Assembly: GCF_004923295.1 (NCBI RefSeq)
Contig: NZ_CP039634.1
Location: 1,888,001 to 1,952,000 of the forward strand
Origin: Azospirillum sp. TSH100
GTDB taxonomy: Bacteria > Pseudomonadota > Alphaproteobacteria > Azospirillales > Azospirillaceae
Reading direction: 5' to 3'
Length of the DNA stretch: 64,000 nt
The translations under genes were made by a program, and so were the position numbers. Positions 56,647-64,000 of this stretch are shown here, piece after piece (position 1 is the first letter of the stretch; the number at the start of each line of letters is the position of its first letter). The notes beneath the pieces were generated by a model, which had not been told where the DNA came from, searched no databases, and worked only from the letters and a program-made list of their open reading frames with translations.

Positions 56647-56943
56647 ATGATCAATCTGATTGCGGAATCTGCGACGCTGCCTCAGGCGTGGCGGTCGCGG
56701 GTCGTTGGCAAGATTGCTGGCGCCAATCTGAAAGTCATCCGCATGGATGAGGCCGGTATTCCATCGGAAAGCCATGCCGATTTCGACGAAGCGCTTTTTG
56801 TTCTGGAAGGCAGCATGACGCTCGACGTCGAAGGCGAACTGATCAGCATGGCGGCCGGTGACTTTTTCGTCGTCCCGGCGGGTAAAAGTCACAGGGTTCT
56901 GGAAGGAAGCCGAGGCGTCCTGTTCCTGATCGACGCAGAATAG
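56647..56943 (+). CDS. Small single-domain cupin
   Basis: A 98-residue beta-barrel protein. Cupin motif 1 is partial (SHADFDEALFVLEGSMTLDV, with His and Glu ligands) and motif 2 reads AAGDFFVVPAGKSHRVLEG. This pattern is typical of metal-binding mannose-isomerase-like small cupins. AAAGGAG precedes the ATG; an in-frame Met 14 codons upstream lies next to the recA terminator. Substrate unknown. Confidence 0.85.
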   Translation: MINLIAESATLPQAWRSRVVGKIAGANLKVIRMDEAGIPSESHADFDEALFVLEGSMTLDVEGELISMAAGDFFVVPAGKSHRVLEGSRGVLFLIDAE

Positions 56944-56991
56944 GGGCGATGCGACATGAGCCCCGATCGAAATCCGTGAGAACCGGCTCCA

Positions 56992-57567
56992 TCACACGTC
57001 CAACACCATATGCGGTCTGAACGCGCCCTCCAGCGTCAGCAGAAGATGGAGATAGACCGCCACCTTGCGGGCACTATCGCTGTTGCGGGACAGGCAGTCG
57101 CGCAGCTGTTCGGCCAGCCTCACGGTCTCCGGATCCTGTTCCGGTGCCGTTGAGGTCGCTGCCTTGACGATGTGTTCCGGATCGACCGGCAGCTGTGCCG
57201 TCGGGGCCTTCAGCAGCGCTTCGGCCAGTGCCTCCTCGTCATGTTGGATCTGAGAGGGAGCGGCTGGCGGCGGCGGGGCTTGCCGTGTCAGGTGGCTGCG
57301 GAGATTGTCCTTCAGCCGGGTCCGCTGATGATCGTCCAGCCCGTCGAGCTGATCGACCTCGTCGAACAGCAGATCGTAAAGCCGGCGGCGCTGGGGGTTG
57401 GGCGGGCTCCGGCCTCGCCGCTCCTGCTCGCGGTCCTGCTGTTCCTTGCGCGGATTGCGGCGGTGGTTGCGGTCGGTGGCGCTGCCGGCCCGCTCGACGC
57501 CCGCGGTGGTGCGGACGCTGAACTCCGGCGGGCCGATGCCGCGCCCGGATGTGAGATTGCCGGACAT
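56992..57567 (-). CDS. Hypothetical basic/helical protein
   Basis: 191 residues with no signal or membrane helix. An Arg/Asn/Gln-rich disordered N-terminus (RNHRRNPRKEQQDREQERRG) is followed by helices (YDLLFDEVDQLDGLDDHQ, RLAEQLRDCLSRNSDSARK) and the end VYLHLLLTLEGAFRPHMVLDV. The start is MSGNLTSGR. I do not recognise it; the layout resembles proteins conserved in Rhodospirillales with no assigned role. It is convergent with the cupin gene. Confidence 0.6.
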   Translation of the reverse strand: MSGNLTSGRGIGPPEFSVRTTAGVERAGSATDRNHRRNPRKEQQDREQERRGRSPPNPQRRRLYDLLFDEVDQLDGLDDHQRTRLKDNLRSHLTRQAPPPPAAPSQIQHDEEALAEALLKAPTAQLPVDPEHIVKAATSTAPEQDPETVRLAEQLRDCLSRNSDSARKVAVYLHLLLTLEGAFRPHMVLDV

Positions 57568-57615
57568 GAGCCGCCTCCCGGGACCGGTTACCCCTGGAGC
57601 CCAAGTCTGGCAGAG

Positions 57616-57645
57616 CCGGCGCTTTCGTCAATGCGAAAGCGCCGG
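57616..57645. terminator. Hairpin after the glucan synthase gene
   Basis: A perfect 12-bp stem CCGGCGCTTTCG and CGAAAGCGCCGG with a six-base loop, between two same-strand genes. No T-run in the direction of transcription, so it may be a processing or stabilising hairpin. Confidence 0.55.
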
Positions 57646-57656
57646 TCATGCTTTTG

Positions 57657-60269
57657 TCAGTCGCCAGCCCCGGCGCCGACGGCGTCGTCGGTGGCTTCCG
57701 GCTTGCTCTTGCCGAAGCCGATGGTGGGGAAGACGTTGATCAGCGCGGTGATGAAGGCGGCCAGATAAGGCAGCGACTGAACCACCAGCAGGCCCGACCA
57801 CATGAAGGCGTCGCGGTTCTCATGGCCGAAGACCATGACGATCGCCAGCGCAGCTCCCCACAGCGAGACCAGCAGCACCAGTTCCTCGCGCGCCATCAGG
57901 AAGGCCTGCATCAGCGCCGGCTGGTTCTCGCACTTCGGCGTGCGGACGAAGGGCCGGCCGGAGGTGAAGATGCCGAGCCACATGGCGCGGCCGACCGTGT
58001 GGGTCAGCGCCATGCCGGCCACCGCCGCCCCGACCTTGTCCCAGAAGCCGCACTTCACCCGCGCCTCGTAGAGCCAGAGCGAGGCGCCGACCTTGAAGGC
58101 GAAGACGCTGAGCGTCGGGATCATGAAGACGTTGGGCGGGAACTCGAAATATTTCGGGAAGGCCATCAGGCCGATCGACCACAGGATGCCGGCGATGCCG
58201 AACACCATGTGGGCGGCGTCGGCGAACCAGGGCAGCCAGCCGGTGATGAAGTGATATTTCTGGCCGGCGGTCAGCTCCTTGGCACCAGGCGACAGCTGGC
58301 GCCAATGGTGCTTCAGGATCTGCACGGCGCCATAGGCCCAGCGGAAGCGTTGCGTCTTGTAAGCGGAGAAGCTGTCGGGAACGAGGCCCTTGCCGTAGCT
58401 TTCCGGCATATAGACCGCCTCATAGCCATGCTCGAACAGGCGCAGGCCGAGGTCGGCGTCCTCGGTGATGCACCATTCGCCCCAGCGGCCGACCTTTTCC
58501 AGGGCCGACTTGCGGATGATGGTCATGGTGCCGTGCTGGATGATCGCGTTGCGCTCGTTGCGCTGGATCATGCCGATGTGGAAGAAGCCGGCATATTCCC
58601 AGTTGGTCATGCGCTGGAACAGGTCGTGTTCCCACTCGCGATAGTCCTGCGGCGACTGGACGAAGCCGACCTCCGGCCGGTTGAAGTGCGGGATGGTCGC
58701 CTTCAGCCAGTCGGGATGGACCTGATAGTCGCTGTCGATGACGGCGATGTGTTCGGCGTCGGGCGCTGTCTGCGCCAGACCGAAATTCAGCGCACCCGCC
58801 TTGAAGCCCGGCCAGTTGTCGAGGTGGAAGAAGCGGAACTTCGGCCCCAGCTTTTTGCAGTATTCCTCGATCGGGCGCCAGACAGCCGGATCCTTGGTGT
58901 TGTTGTCGAGCAGCAGGACTTCGTAATTCGGGTAGTCGAGTTTGGCCAGCGCGTCCAGCGTCTGCATGACCATGTGCGGCGGCTCGTTGTAGCAGGGCAC
59001 ATGGATCGACACCTTCGCGGCATTGGGCAGCGGGGCGGCAGAGCAGGGGATGAACTTGCGCTTGAACTTGTGCTGCCAGACGACCTCGGTCAGTTCCATG
59101 CCGTCGATCAGCATCACCGCGAACAGCACCAGCTGGCAGAAGATCAGCAGGCCCCAGGCGATTTCGGTGGTCAGCGCGAGGCCGGCGGCCGAGGCGGCGC
59201 TGACGGTGAAGACCAGGACGGAGGCGACAGCCTGGATCAGCGCGCCGTAGAAGATCTGGCCGCCGATCTTCAGGTCGCTGCGGCGCCACAGGAAGAACAC
59301 CAGCGGCAGGAAACCCAGCGCGATGGCAGTGGCGCACTTGATCTCCCAGTTGCGGATCTCGTGCACCCCGCCGATCATAGGAAATTTGGGGTTGCGCTGA
59401 TAGTCCCACAGGCCCCAGCTGGTGCCGGCAGTGCCTTCGATCTCCCGTTTCCAGGGCTGGTCGAAGGCCTCCATGATGAAATAGTCGAGCTTGTTCTGGG
59501 CGGCGACGTTCAGGAAATTGCGGATGAACTTGGCCTGATTGACCTGGCTGGCCTCGGCGCCACGGCGCCACGGGCCATCGGCCGGCCAGCCGATCTCGCC
59601 GATCAGGATGTGCTTGTTCGGATACTTCTGCTTCAGCTCGTTGTAGCGGAACATGGCGTAGTCGACCGATTGGTCGACCGGCACGCCTTCCCAATAGGGC
59701 AGCAGGTGGACGGCGAGGAAATCGACCGCCTCGACCAGTTCCGGATGCTTCAGCCAGACGTGCCACGGCTCCGCGATGGAGACCGGGACGTTGACCTTCT
59801 TCTTCACCCGCTTGATGTAGTCGATGGCCTGCGGAACGGTCAGATCGGCGCGCAGAATCGCCTCGTTGCCGACCAGCACGCGGCGGACGTTGCTGTTGGC
59901 GCGGGCGAGCTTGATCAGGCCGGCCAGTTCGGGCTCGTCGATCTCCGGCTTGCCCGTGGTCCAGGCGCCGGCTGTGACCGGCAGGCCATGCTTGCCGGCG
60001 ATGGCCGCGACCATTTCGGAGCCGTCGGTGGTCGAGTAGGTGCGGACGGCCTTTACCGCGCCCTCCAGCGCGTCCATGTCCTTCTCGATATCGTCGGCGG
60101 ACGCCTTGTCCCCCTTCGACGGGCTCTTGTCCGAGTGGAAGGGGGTATAGGCGACGCCGGTGATGGCGCCGGCCCAGGACCGCTCGTCCACCGGACGGTT
60201 CCACAGCGCCCAGAAGGCGATGTTGCCGAGGATCACCAGGATCAGAACCGCAAAGGCCGATTTGCGCAT
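57657..60269 (-). CDS. GH17-GT2 fusion, beta-glucan synthase (NdvB-like)
   Basis: 870 residues. A membrane anchor (SAFAVLILVILGNIAFW) leads to a glycoside hydrolase 17-like domain (about 35-330) with acid/base Glu136 in VGNEAI and nucleophile Glu225 in IGEIGWP. After two helices comes a GT2 domain (about 430-690): HVPCYNEPPHMVMQTLD, IDSDYQVHPDW, TEDADLGLRL and the QxxRW motif QRFRWAYGAVQ, then further helices. This GH17/GT2 pairing is seen in periplasmic beta-glucan synthases. It likely makes and trims a beta-1,3 or mixed cyclic glucan. ATG 60269 is the natural start. Confidence 0.85.
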   Translation of the reverse strand: MRKSAFAVLILVILGNIAFWALWNRPVDERSWAGAITGVAYTPFHSDKSPSKGDKASADDIEKDMDALEGAVKAVRTYSTTDGSEMVAAIAGKHGLPVTAGAWTTGKPEIDEPELAGLIKLARANSNVRRVLVGNEAILRADLTVPQAIDYIKRVKKKVNVPVSIAEPWHVWLKHPELVEAVDFLAVHLLPYWEGVPVDQSVDYAMFRYNELKQKYPNKHILIGEIGWPADGPWRRGAEASQVNQAKFIRNFLNVAAQNKLDYFIMEAFDQPWKREIEGTAGTSWGLWDYQRNPKFPMIGGVHEIRNWEIKCATAIALGFLPLVFFLWRRSDLKIGGQIFYGALIQAVASVLVFTVSAASAAGLALTTEIAWGLLIFCQLVLFAVMLIDGMELTEVVWQHKFKRKFIPCSAAPLPNAAKVSIHVPCYNEPPHMVMQTLDALAKLDYPNYEVLLLDNNTKDPAVWRPIEEYCKKLGPKFRFFHLDNWPGFKAGALNFGLAQTAPDAEHIAVIDSDYQVHPDWLKATIPHFNRPEVGFVQSPQDYREWEHDLFQRMTNWEYAGFFHIGMIQRNERNAIIQHGTMTIIRKSALEKVGRWGEWCITEDADLGLRLFEHGYEAVYMPESYGKGLVPDSFSAYKTQRFRWAYGAVQILKHHWRQLSPGAKELTAGQKYHFITGWLPWFADAAHMVFGIAGILWSIGLMAFPKYFEFPPNVFMIPTLSVFAFKVGASLWLYEARVKCGFWDKVGAAVAGMALTHTVGRAMWLGIFTSGRPFVRTPKCENQPALMQAFLMAREELVLLVSLWGAALAIVMVFGHENRDAFMWSGLLVVQSLPYLAAFITALINVFPTIGFGKSKPEATDDAVGAGAGD

Positions 60270-60525
60270 GTGGGTCGTTCTCGCTCGCCGCACCAGAAAA
60301 CATGGATACGGCCCGTGGAGATGGCGCAAGGGGACCGTTGCCGCCCCGACCATGTCCTCGGACCGAACTCTACAATCGTCCAACGAAAGCCGCTGCGCCG
60401 TATGGCCGGCGCGCATGGCCTTCTATACAAGCTTCGCGGTTGCCCCGCCACTGCCGGCTACAACAGAGCAGCCCCCGGATTATTCCTGGATGATGCTTCC
60501 GGTCAGTGCCAGAGAGGAGTGAAGC

Positions 60526-60936
60526 ATGTTTTCCCTTAACGAACGGCTACAGGCCGACACCTATCACGTGACCGATCTGGCGCTCTGCCGGGTTTTGCTG
60601 ATGAACAACCGGCTTTGGCCGTGGCTGATCCTGGTGCCGATGCGCGAGGGGGGCGTGGAGATCCATCGGCTGGAGGAGGTCGATCAATTGATGCTCATGC
60701 GCGAGATCGCACAGGCATCCCGCGTGGTGGAGCGGCTGTTCGCGCCGGACAAGATGAATGTCGGGGCGCTGGGCAACATGGTGCCGCAGCTGCACATCCA
60801 TGTGATCGGGCGGACGCGAGGCGATCCGGCATGGCCGGGCCCGGTTTGGGGTTCCGGCCATGCCGAGCCGTACGAGCCGGAAGCGGCGGCGGCCCTTGTG
60901 CAACGGCTGGCCGACGCCCTGCACGCGGAGGAATGA
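60526..60936 (+). CDS. HIT-domain nucleotide-binding protein
   Basis: A 136-residue histidine-triad family protein. The signature is QLHIHVIGR at 88-96, in which the first His of the triad is Gln, a variant found in a bacterial HIT subgroup. The front half has ALCRVLLMNNRLWPWLILVP. Such proteins hydrolyse or transfer nucleotidyl groups; the substrate is not known. AGAGGAG precedes the ATG. Divergent from the glucan synthase gene. Confidence 0.88.
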   Translation: MFSLNERLQADTYHVTDLALCRVLLMNNRLWPWLILVPMREGGVEIHRLEEVDQLMLMREIAQASRVVERLFAPDKMNVGALGNMVPQLHIHVIGRTRGDPAWPGPVWGSGHAEPYEPEAAAALVQRLADALHAEE

Positions 60937-60969
60937 CCGCCGGCCCGGTCGCGAGGCACGGGCCGGCGG
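60937..60969. terminator. GC-rich hairpin between convergent genes
   Basis: A perfect 11-bp stem CCGCCGGCCCG and CGGGCCGGCGG with an 11-base loop, immediately after the HIT gene stop and before the 3' end of the cytochrome gene. No T-run. Confidence 0.55.
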
Positions 60970-60979
60970 GTGGCAGACG

Positions 60980-62911
60980 TTACAGGGTCTTCAGATATTC
61001 CACCAGATCCCAGCGCTCCTGCTCGGACAGGCCGCGTCCGATGATGCCGCTGCCGGCGACACCGGAGCCGACGAACTGGTGCCCGACATTGGTGTTGCCG
61101 GGGATGGAGGTGTCGAGGGTGAAGGTCCCGTCGGCGCAGTCGGTCTTGTAGCCGACCTTGACCGGATCGAAGCTGCGCAGGCCAAGGCAGAAGGTCTTCG
61201 GCCGCTCCGCGATCGGCGACAGCAGGTCGTAGAGGCTGGGCACCGAGCCGTTGTGCAGGTAGGGGGCAGCGGCCCAGATCCCATCCAGCGGACGGGCCTT
61301 GTAACCGGCCTCCGCCTGCAGGCAGTTGGGACGGAAGCCATTCATCTCCTGCCGCTTGGCGGGCGGAACCTTGTTCTCGTCATAGGCGGTATCGACCGTC
61401 TTCTGGACGACATAGCCGAGCGCCGCGGCGAAAGTGGTCCGGGTGACCGGCTCGCCCGGCTTGCCGTTGCACAGGCTGGACGGATCGACCTTCAGGAAGG
61501 TGGGAAGCTGGACCGTCCGGGTCTGCAGGATGTTGGCCTGGGCGGGATCGGTGCCGACATTGATCGGCGTGAGCTTCAGGTAGCTCTGCTTGGCCGCGTT
61601 CGGCTTGGTCCAGTATTTCGCGTCCCAGAAGGCCGGGGTGTTGACCGGCGGAAGATGGCATCCCTGGCACATCTCGCGGTACAGCCCCTCGCCGCGCGCC
61701 CGCTTGGCCTCGTCGACAGTGCCGAGCACCGCCTGCGGCCATTTCGGGGCGGTCAGGCCCTGGAAGCCGATCACGCCGCCGTCCGGCCTGCGGATGAACG
61801 GGTTCAGACCGGCCAGCAGTTCCTCCATCCTGTGGAGGTTGTCGATCGGCACGGAGGACGCATAGAGCTTGCGGTCCGGGTTGGACAGGTTCACCCGCGC
61901 GGCCACGCCCATCGCCTCGCCGGCGTTGCGCACCATCGGCTGCATGATCGAGGCGTCGTACTGAACCCAGTCGAACCAGGATGCGTTCCAGATGTGCGGG
62001 TATTTCACCGGTGCGGTGATGGCCGCCACGTTGGTGAAGGGGTCGAACTCCACCTTGCCGTTCAGCAGGTCGTTGGTGAAGACGGCGTTGCCGATGCGGG
62101 TCAGGGCATCCAGCCGGTTGAACCCCTCGACGACCGCCGGATTGCCGTTCTGCGCCGCGCCGCGCTTGGCCAGGGTTTCCAGGGTGGTCAGCGTCTGATC
62201 GAACTGCTCGCGCAGGGCGGCGGTCTGTTCGGCCGTGCGGTCGGGGCCGAGCACGCGGTCGGCGAAGCGGTCGAACCGCCCCGGCAGGATCTTGGTGTAG
62301 GCCAGGGAATAGCCCAGCGCGGCGGTCAGCGCGTCCAGATTGGTCACGGCCGGCGCGCCGTCGATTCGCAGGCTGACGCCGTTATACTCGATATGTCCGG
62401 TGTGGCAGGCGGCGCAGGTCAGGCCGATCTGGTCGGGCAGCGGCTTGCCGGTCGTCGGGTCGATGTAGCCCTTGGTGCGGGCGAAGCCCACCGGCAGCCC
62501 GTCCGGGTTGACCTCCTCCTCCGACTGGTTGTAGGTGGCCAGCACGGCCTTGGCCGATCCGGGCTCCGCGCCATAGCCGTAATCCCGCGCCGTCCCGCCG
62601 CCCAGCCGCTTCGGGCTGGGGATGAAGCCGAATCGCTGCATGTAGGATTCGTCGGCCAGCATCTTGGGTTCGCCGAAAACCTGGATCTCCGGTTGCTCCA
62701 GCGCCATGAACCAGGAATAGGGGACCGGGAAGGTCGATGTGCCCTGGCTGGCATGGTGGTACCAATAGCGTTCGCCGGGCTTCCAGTTCTGGTCGAGCCA
62801 GACGGCCTCCTTGATGGGGGCTGTCGTTGGCAATGATGGCGCACAGGCGCCGAGCAGGGTCAGCGGCAGCAGGCCGGCTGCCGCCAGGATCGACAGGCGA
62901 GACGCTTTCAT
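60980..62911 (-). CDS. Dihaem c-type cytochrome lipoprotein, RoxA/cytochrome c peroxidase-like
   Basis: 643 residues. The signal peptide ends at lipobox LLGAC (Cys23), so it is probably membrane-anchored in the periplasm. Two haem sites, CAACH (166-170) and CQGCH (415-419), are about 250 residues apart, the spacing of RoxA/RoxB rubber oxygenases and related dihaem peroxidases. The C-terminal AAPYLHNGSVPSLYDLL is typical of the superfamily. Whether it is an oxygenase, a peroxidase or something else is not decidable here. Single gene. Confidence 0.8.
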   Translation of the reverse strand: MKASRLSILAAAGLLPLTLLGACAPSLPTTAPIKEAVWLDQNWKPGERYWYHHASQGTSTFPVPYSWFMALEQPEIQVFGEPKMLADESYMQRFGFIPSPKRLGGGTARDYGYGAEPGSAKAVLATYNQSEEEVNPDGLPVGFARTKGYIDPTTGKPLPDQIGLTCAACHTGHIEYNGVSLRIDGAPAVTNLDALTAALGYSLAYTKILPGRFDRFADRVLGPDRTAEQTAALREQFDQTLTTLETLAKRGAAQNGNPAVVEGFNRLDALTRIGNAVFTNDLLNGKVEFDPFTNVAAITAPVKYPHIWNASWFDWVQYDASIMQPMVRNAGEAMGVAARVNLSNPDRKLYASSVPIDNLHRMEELLAGLNPFIRRPDGGVIGFQGLTAPKWPQAVLGTVDEAKRARGEGLYREMCQGCHLPPVNTPAFWDAKYWTKPNAAKQSYLKLTPINVGTDPAQANILQTRTVQLPTFLKVDPSSLCNGKPGEPVTRTTFAAALGYVVQKTVDTAYDENKVPPAKRQEMNGFRPNCLQAEAGYKARPLDGIWAAAPYLHNGSVPSLYDLLSPIAERPKTFCLGLRSFDPVKVGYKTDCADGTFTLDTSIPGNTNVGHQFVGSGVAGSGIIGRGLSEQERWDLVEYLKTL

Positions 62912-63106
62912 GGGGAAACCTCTGCGCGCGGGGGTTGATGTTCGATGCCCCTACTGTCGCTGGGATAAATTGGCTGCGGCAACAGGAAAATTGTATTTCT
63001 TTTCGACATGCAATTTTACGAAAAGAAACCGGAGTCTGAGGAGCGGCCGGGAGGTTTTCGTGCCGTAACTGTTCATGTGGTCAGCGAAAATCTGGAGACT
63101 TCCGCC

Positions 63107-63304
63107 ATGGCCACCGAAGATCGTTTCCAAGCCCGTACCTCCGACGCCCCCTCCGACGCGGCCCAGCGGATCGAGGACAAGCTGGTCGACCGTACCGGCA
63201 AGGCATCCGGAGATCCCGATAAGCCTGTCCAGAAGAAGTGGGAGGAGATGGGCGAGCGCGAAGAGATTGTCGAGCGGAACCAGCGGGAGGGTGGCGGCGC
63301 TTAG
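63107..63304 (+). CDS. Small highly charged hypothetical protein
   Basis: A 65-residue hydrophilic protein (MATEDRFQARTSDAPSD, then KKWEEMGEREEIVERNQREG), probably disordered or helical, with no Cys and no membrane segment. GGAG lies ten bases ahead of the ATG; the open frame upstream is not coding-like. The composition resembles small stress-related proteins, but that is a guess. A stem-loop overlaps the space to the next convergent gene. Confidence 0.55.
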   Translation: MATEDRFQARTSDAPSDAAQRIEDKLVDRTGKASGDPDKPVQKKWEEMGEREEIVERNQREGGGA

Positions 63305-63310
63305 GAGAAG

Positions 63311-63341
63311 AAAGCGCCTAACCTTTTCCCCTTAGCGCTTT
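63311..63341. terminator. Stem-loop between convergent genes
   Basis: AAAGCGC (63311-63317) pairs with GCGCTTT (63335-63341), with TAA/TTA extending the stem past a one-base bulge, and a T/C-rich loop. It overlaps the last codons of the convergent gene. Confidence 0.5.
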
Positions 63342-64000
63342 ACCGTGCAGGTCAGCGCCAGAATGTCCGCCGCCTTCTCCAGGTCGTCGGCGCGGACCAG
63401 CACATAGTCGGTGTTGTAGGTGGAGATTGCGAAGATCGGCAGATGGGCCTGGGCCAAGGGCACGGCGATTCGGGCCAGGATGCCGAACAGGGAGAAATCG
63501 AGGACGCCTTCCACCCGGAAGGCGCGCCAGCCCCGTTCTGCCTTCACGCCGTCGGGCACGCGGTCCTCGCGGCAGAGGATCGACAGTTCCTCCCCGGTGC
63601 GGGTGGCGCCGACCAGCGGGTCGGTCCAGTCGAGCCAGTCGGGCAGACCACTGCCCGGCGGCAACTGGGCCACCGCCAGACGATCGGGCAGGATCGTCAG
63701 GGTCAGTCCGGTCTGCTCGCGCACCAAGGCGGCGGTCAGTGTCGCCTCGTCCACCTCGAAGGGCTTCAGGATGCGGCGGGCACGCGCGGCCAGCGACGGC
63801 ACGCCGGAACGCATGGCGCGGCCCAGCATCTCCGCCGAGGTGGCGCGCAGGCCCGCGTCCGATTCGGCGAGATCGACCACGGCCTGCAAGGCGCTGGTCT
63901 GGACGATGCGGCTGGGGCTGTTCTCGAACCAGTCGGCCAGCAGGATGGCGGCCTGACGCCGCTGCTCATCGGTCATGGTCAGGCGCGGGATGATCTGGGC
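63332..64000 (-). CDS. HEAT-like repeat plus ACT-domain fusion protein (5' end outside window)
   Basis: The frame is open to the window edge, so at least 8 codons (AQIIPRLT) precede the first visible Met and the true start is probably beyond. The first ~80 residues look like alpha-helical repeat units (DWFENSPSRIVQTSALQAVV, LAARARRILK). From about 85 on is an ACT/CASTOR-like domain (LTLTILPDRLAVAQLPPG, VEGVLDFSLFGILARIAVPL, FAISTYNTDYVLV). Small ACT proteins of this kind bind amino acids. The two parts are normally separate proteins as far as I know. Confidence 0.7.
   Translation of the reverse strand, partial: AQIIPRLTMTDEQRRQAAILLADWFENSPSRIVQTSALQAVVDLAESDAGLRATSAEMLGRAMRSGVPSLAARARRILKPFEVDEATLTAALVREQTGLTLTILPDRLAVAQLPPGSGLPDWLDWTDPLVGATRTGEELSILCREDRVPDGVKAERGWRAFRVEGVLDFSLFGILARIAVPLAQAHLPIFAISTYNTDYVLVRADDLEKAADILALTCTVKR

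Noticed and set aside
57648..60539. A 963-codon open frame opposite the GH17-GT2 gene
   Set aside because: Antisense shadow; the minus strand encodes a complete two-domain enzyme with all catalytic motifs.

Overview
The window is high-GC (mostly 65-70 % by eye) chromosomal DNA from an alphaproteobacterium, most likely of the Azospirillum type (Rhodospirillales). Support for this comes from gene order (rpoZ-rsh-pdxJ-acpS-lepB-rnc-era; flgB-flgC-fliE-fliQ-fliR-flhB-cckA-recA), a CckA-like cell-cycle kinase, direct-repeat LexA boxes of the GAAC-N7-GAAC kind in front of recA, and a long acidic RpoZ tail. The genus is inference. I see no rRNA, tRNA, CRISPR array, insertion sequence, phage gene or integrase; the window looks like core and semi-core chromosome.

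Layout. 1-5.1 kb: 3' end of pbpC, a small Cys-rich protein, a two-gene copper-resistance unit (small Cys/His protein plus CopA-type multicopper oxidase), slyX and a manganese transporter mntH. 5.3-11.6 kb: a SUV3-like RNA helicase translationally coupled to a TrmH-family RNA methyltransferase, a TPR/GT41 (SPINDLY-like) glycosyltransferase and a patatin-like lipase. 11.6-17.9 kb: an RND efflux pair facing away from a lipoprotein lytic transglycosylase, then a small Cys-containing protein. 17.9-25 kb: guaA, a GNAT acetyltransferase, an LptG-type permease, surA, pdxA and a NYN-domain protein.

25-32.4 kb: the stringent-response and housekeeping block rpoZ, rsh, a small cytochrome c, pdxJ, acpS, lepB, rnc and era, most of the later genes overlapping by 4-8 bases and ending at a strong hairpin terminator. 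32.4-38 kb: a small helical protein, a bacterioferritin-associated ferredoxin with a Fur-box-like site, an FtsJ/RlmM-like methyltransferase, a serralysin-type metallopeptidase with four 41-residue repeats, a second patatin and a 42-residue membrane protein.

38-52.6 kb is motility-rich: a CheZ-like phosphatase, two different MotB-like single-pass proteins and a 1181-residue exported repeat/TPR protein form one apparent operon. Then come fasciclin and kup, and the divergent flagellar export genes (fliP, fliO, an unknown, an FlhB C-domain paralogue on minus; flgB, flgC, fliE, fliQ, fliR, flhB on plus). 52.8-64 kb: a cckA-like hybrid kinase, recA with its promoter and two LexA-like sites, a cupin, a GH17-GT2 glucan synthase fusion, a HIT protein, a RoxA-like dihaem lipoprotein, a small charged protein and a HEAT-like/ACT fusion cut by the window end.

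The best candidate for an under-described system is the cheZ / motB-like / motB-like / giant TPR-protein module (38.2-44.1 kb). It looks like a motor-associated periplasmic assembly with one Asp-bearing and one Asp-less MotB-like protein and no MotA. Reading was by eye; no searches were run, so family names rest on motifs, length and context.
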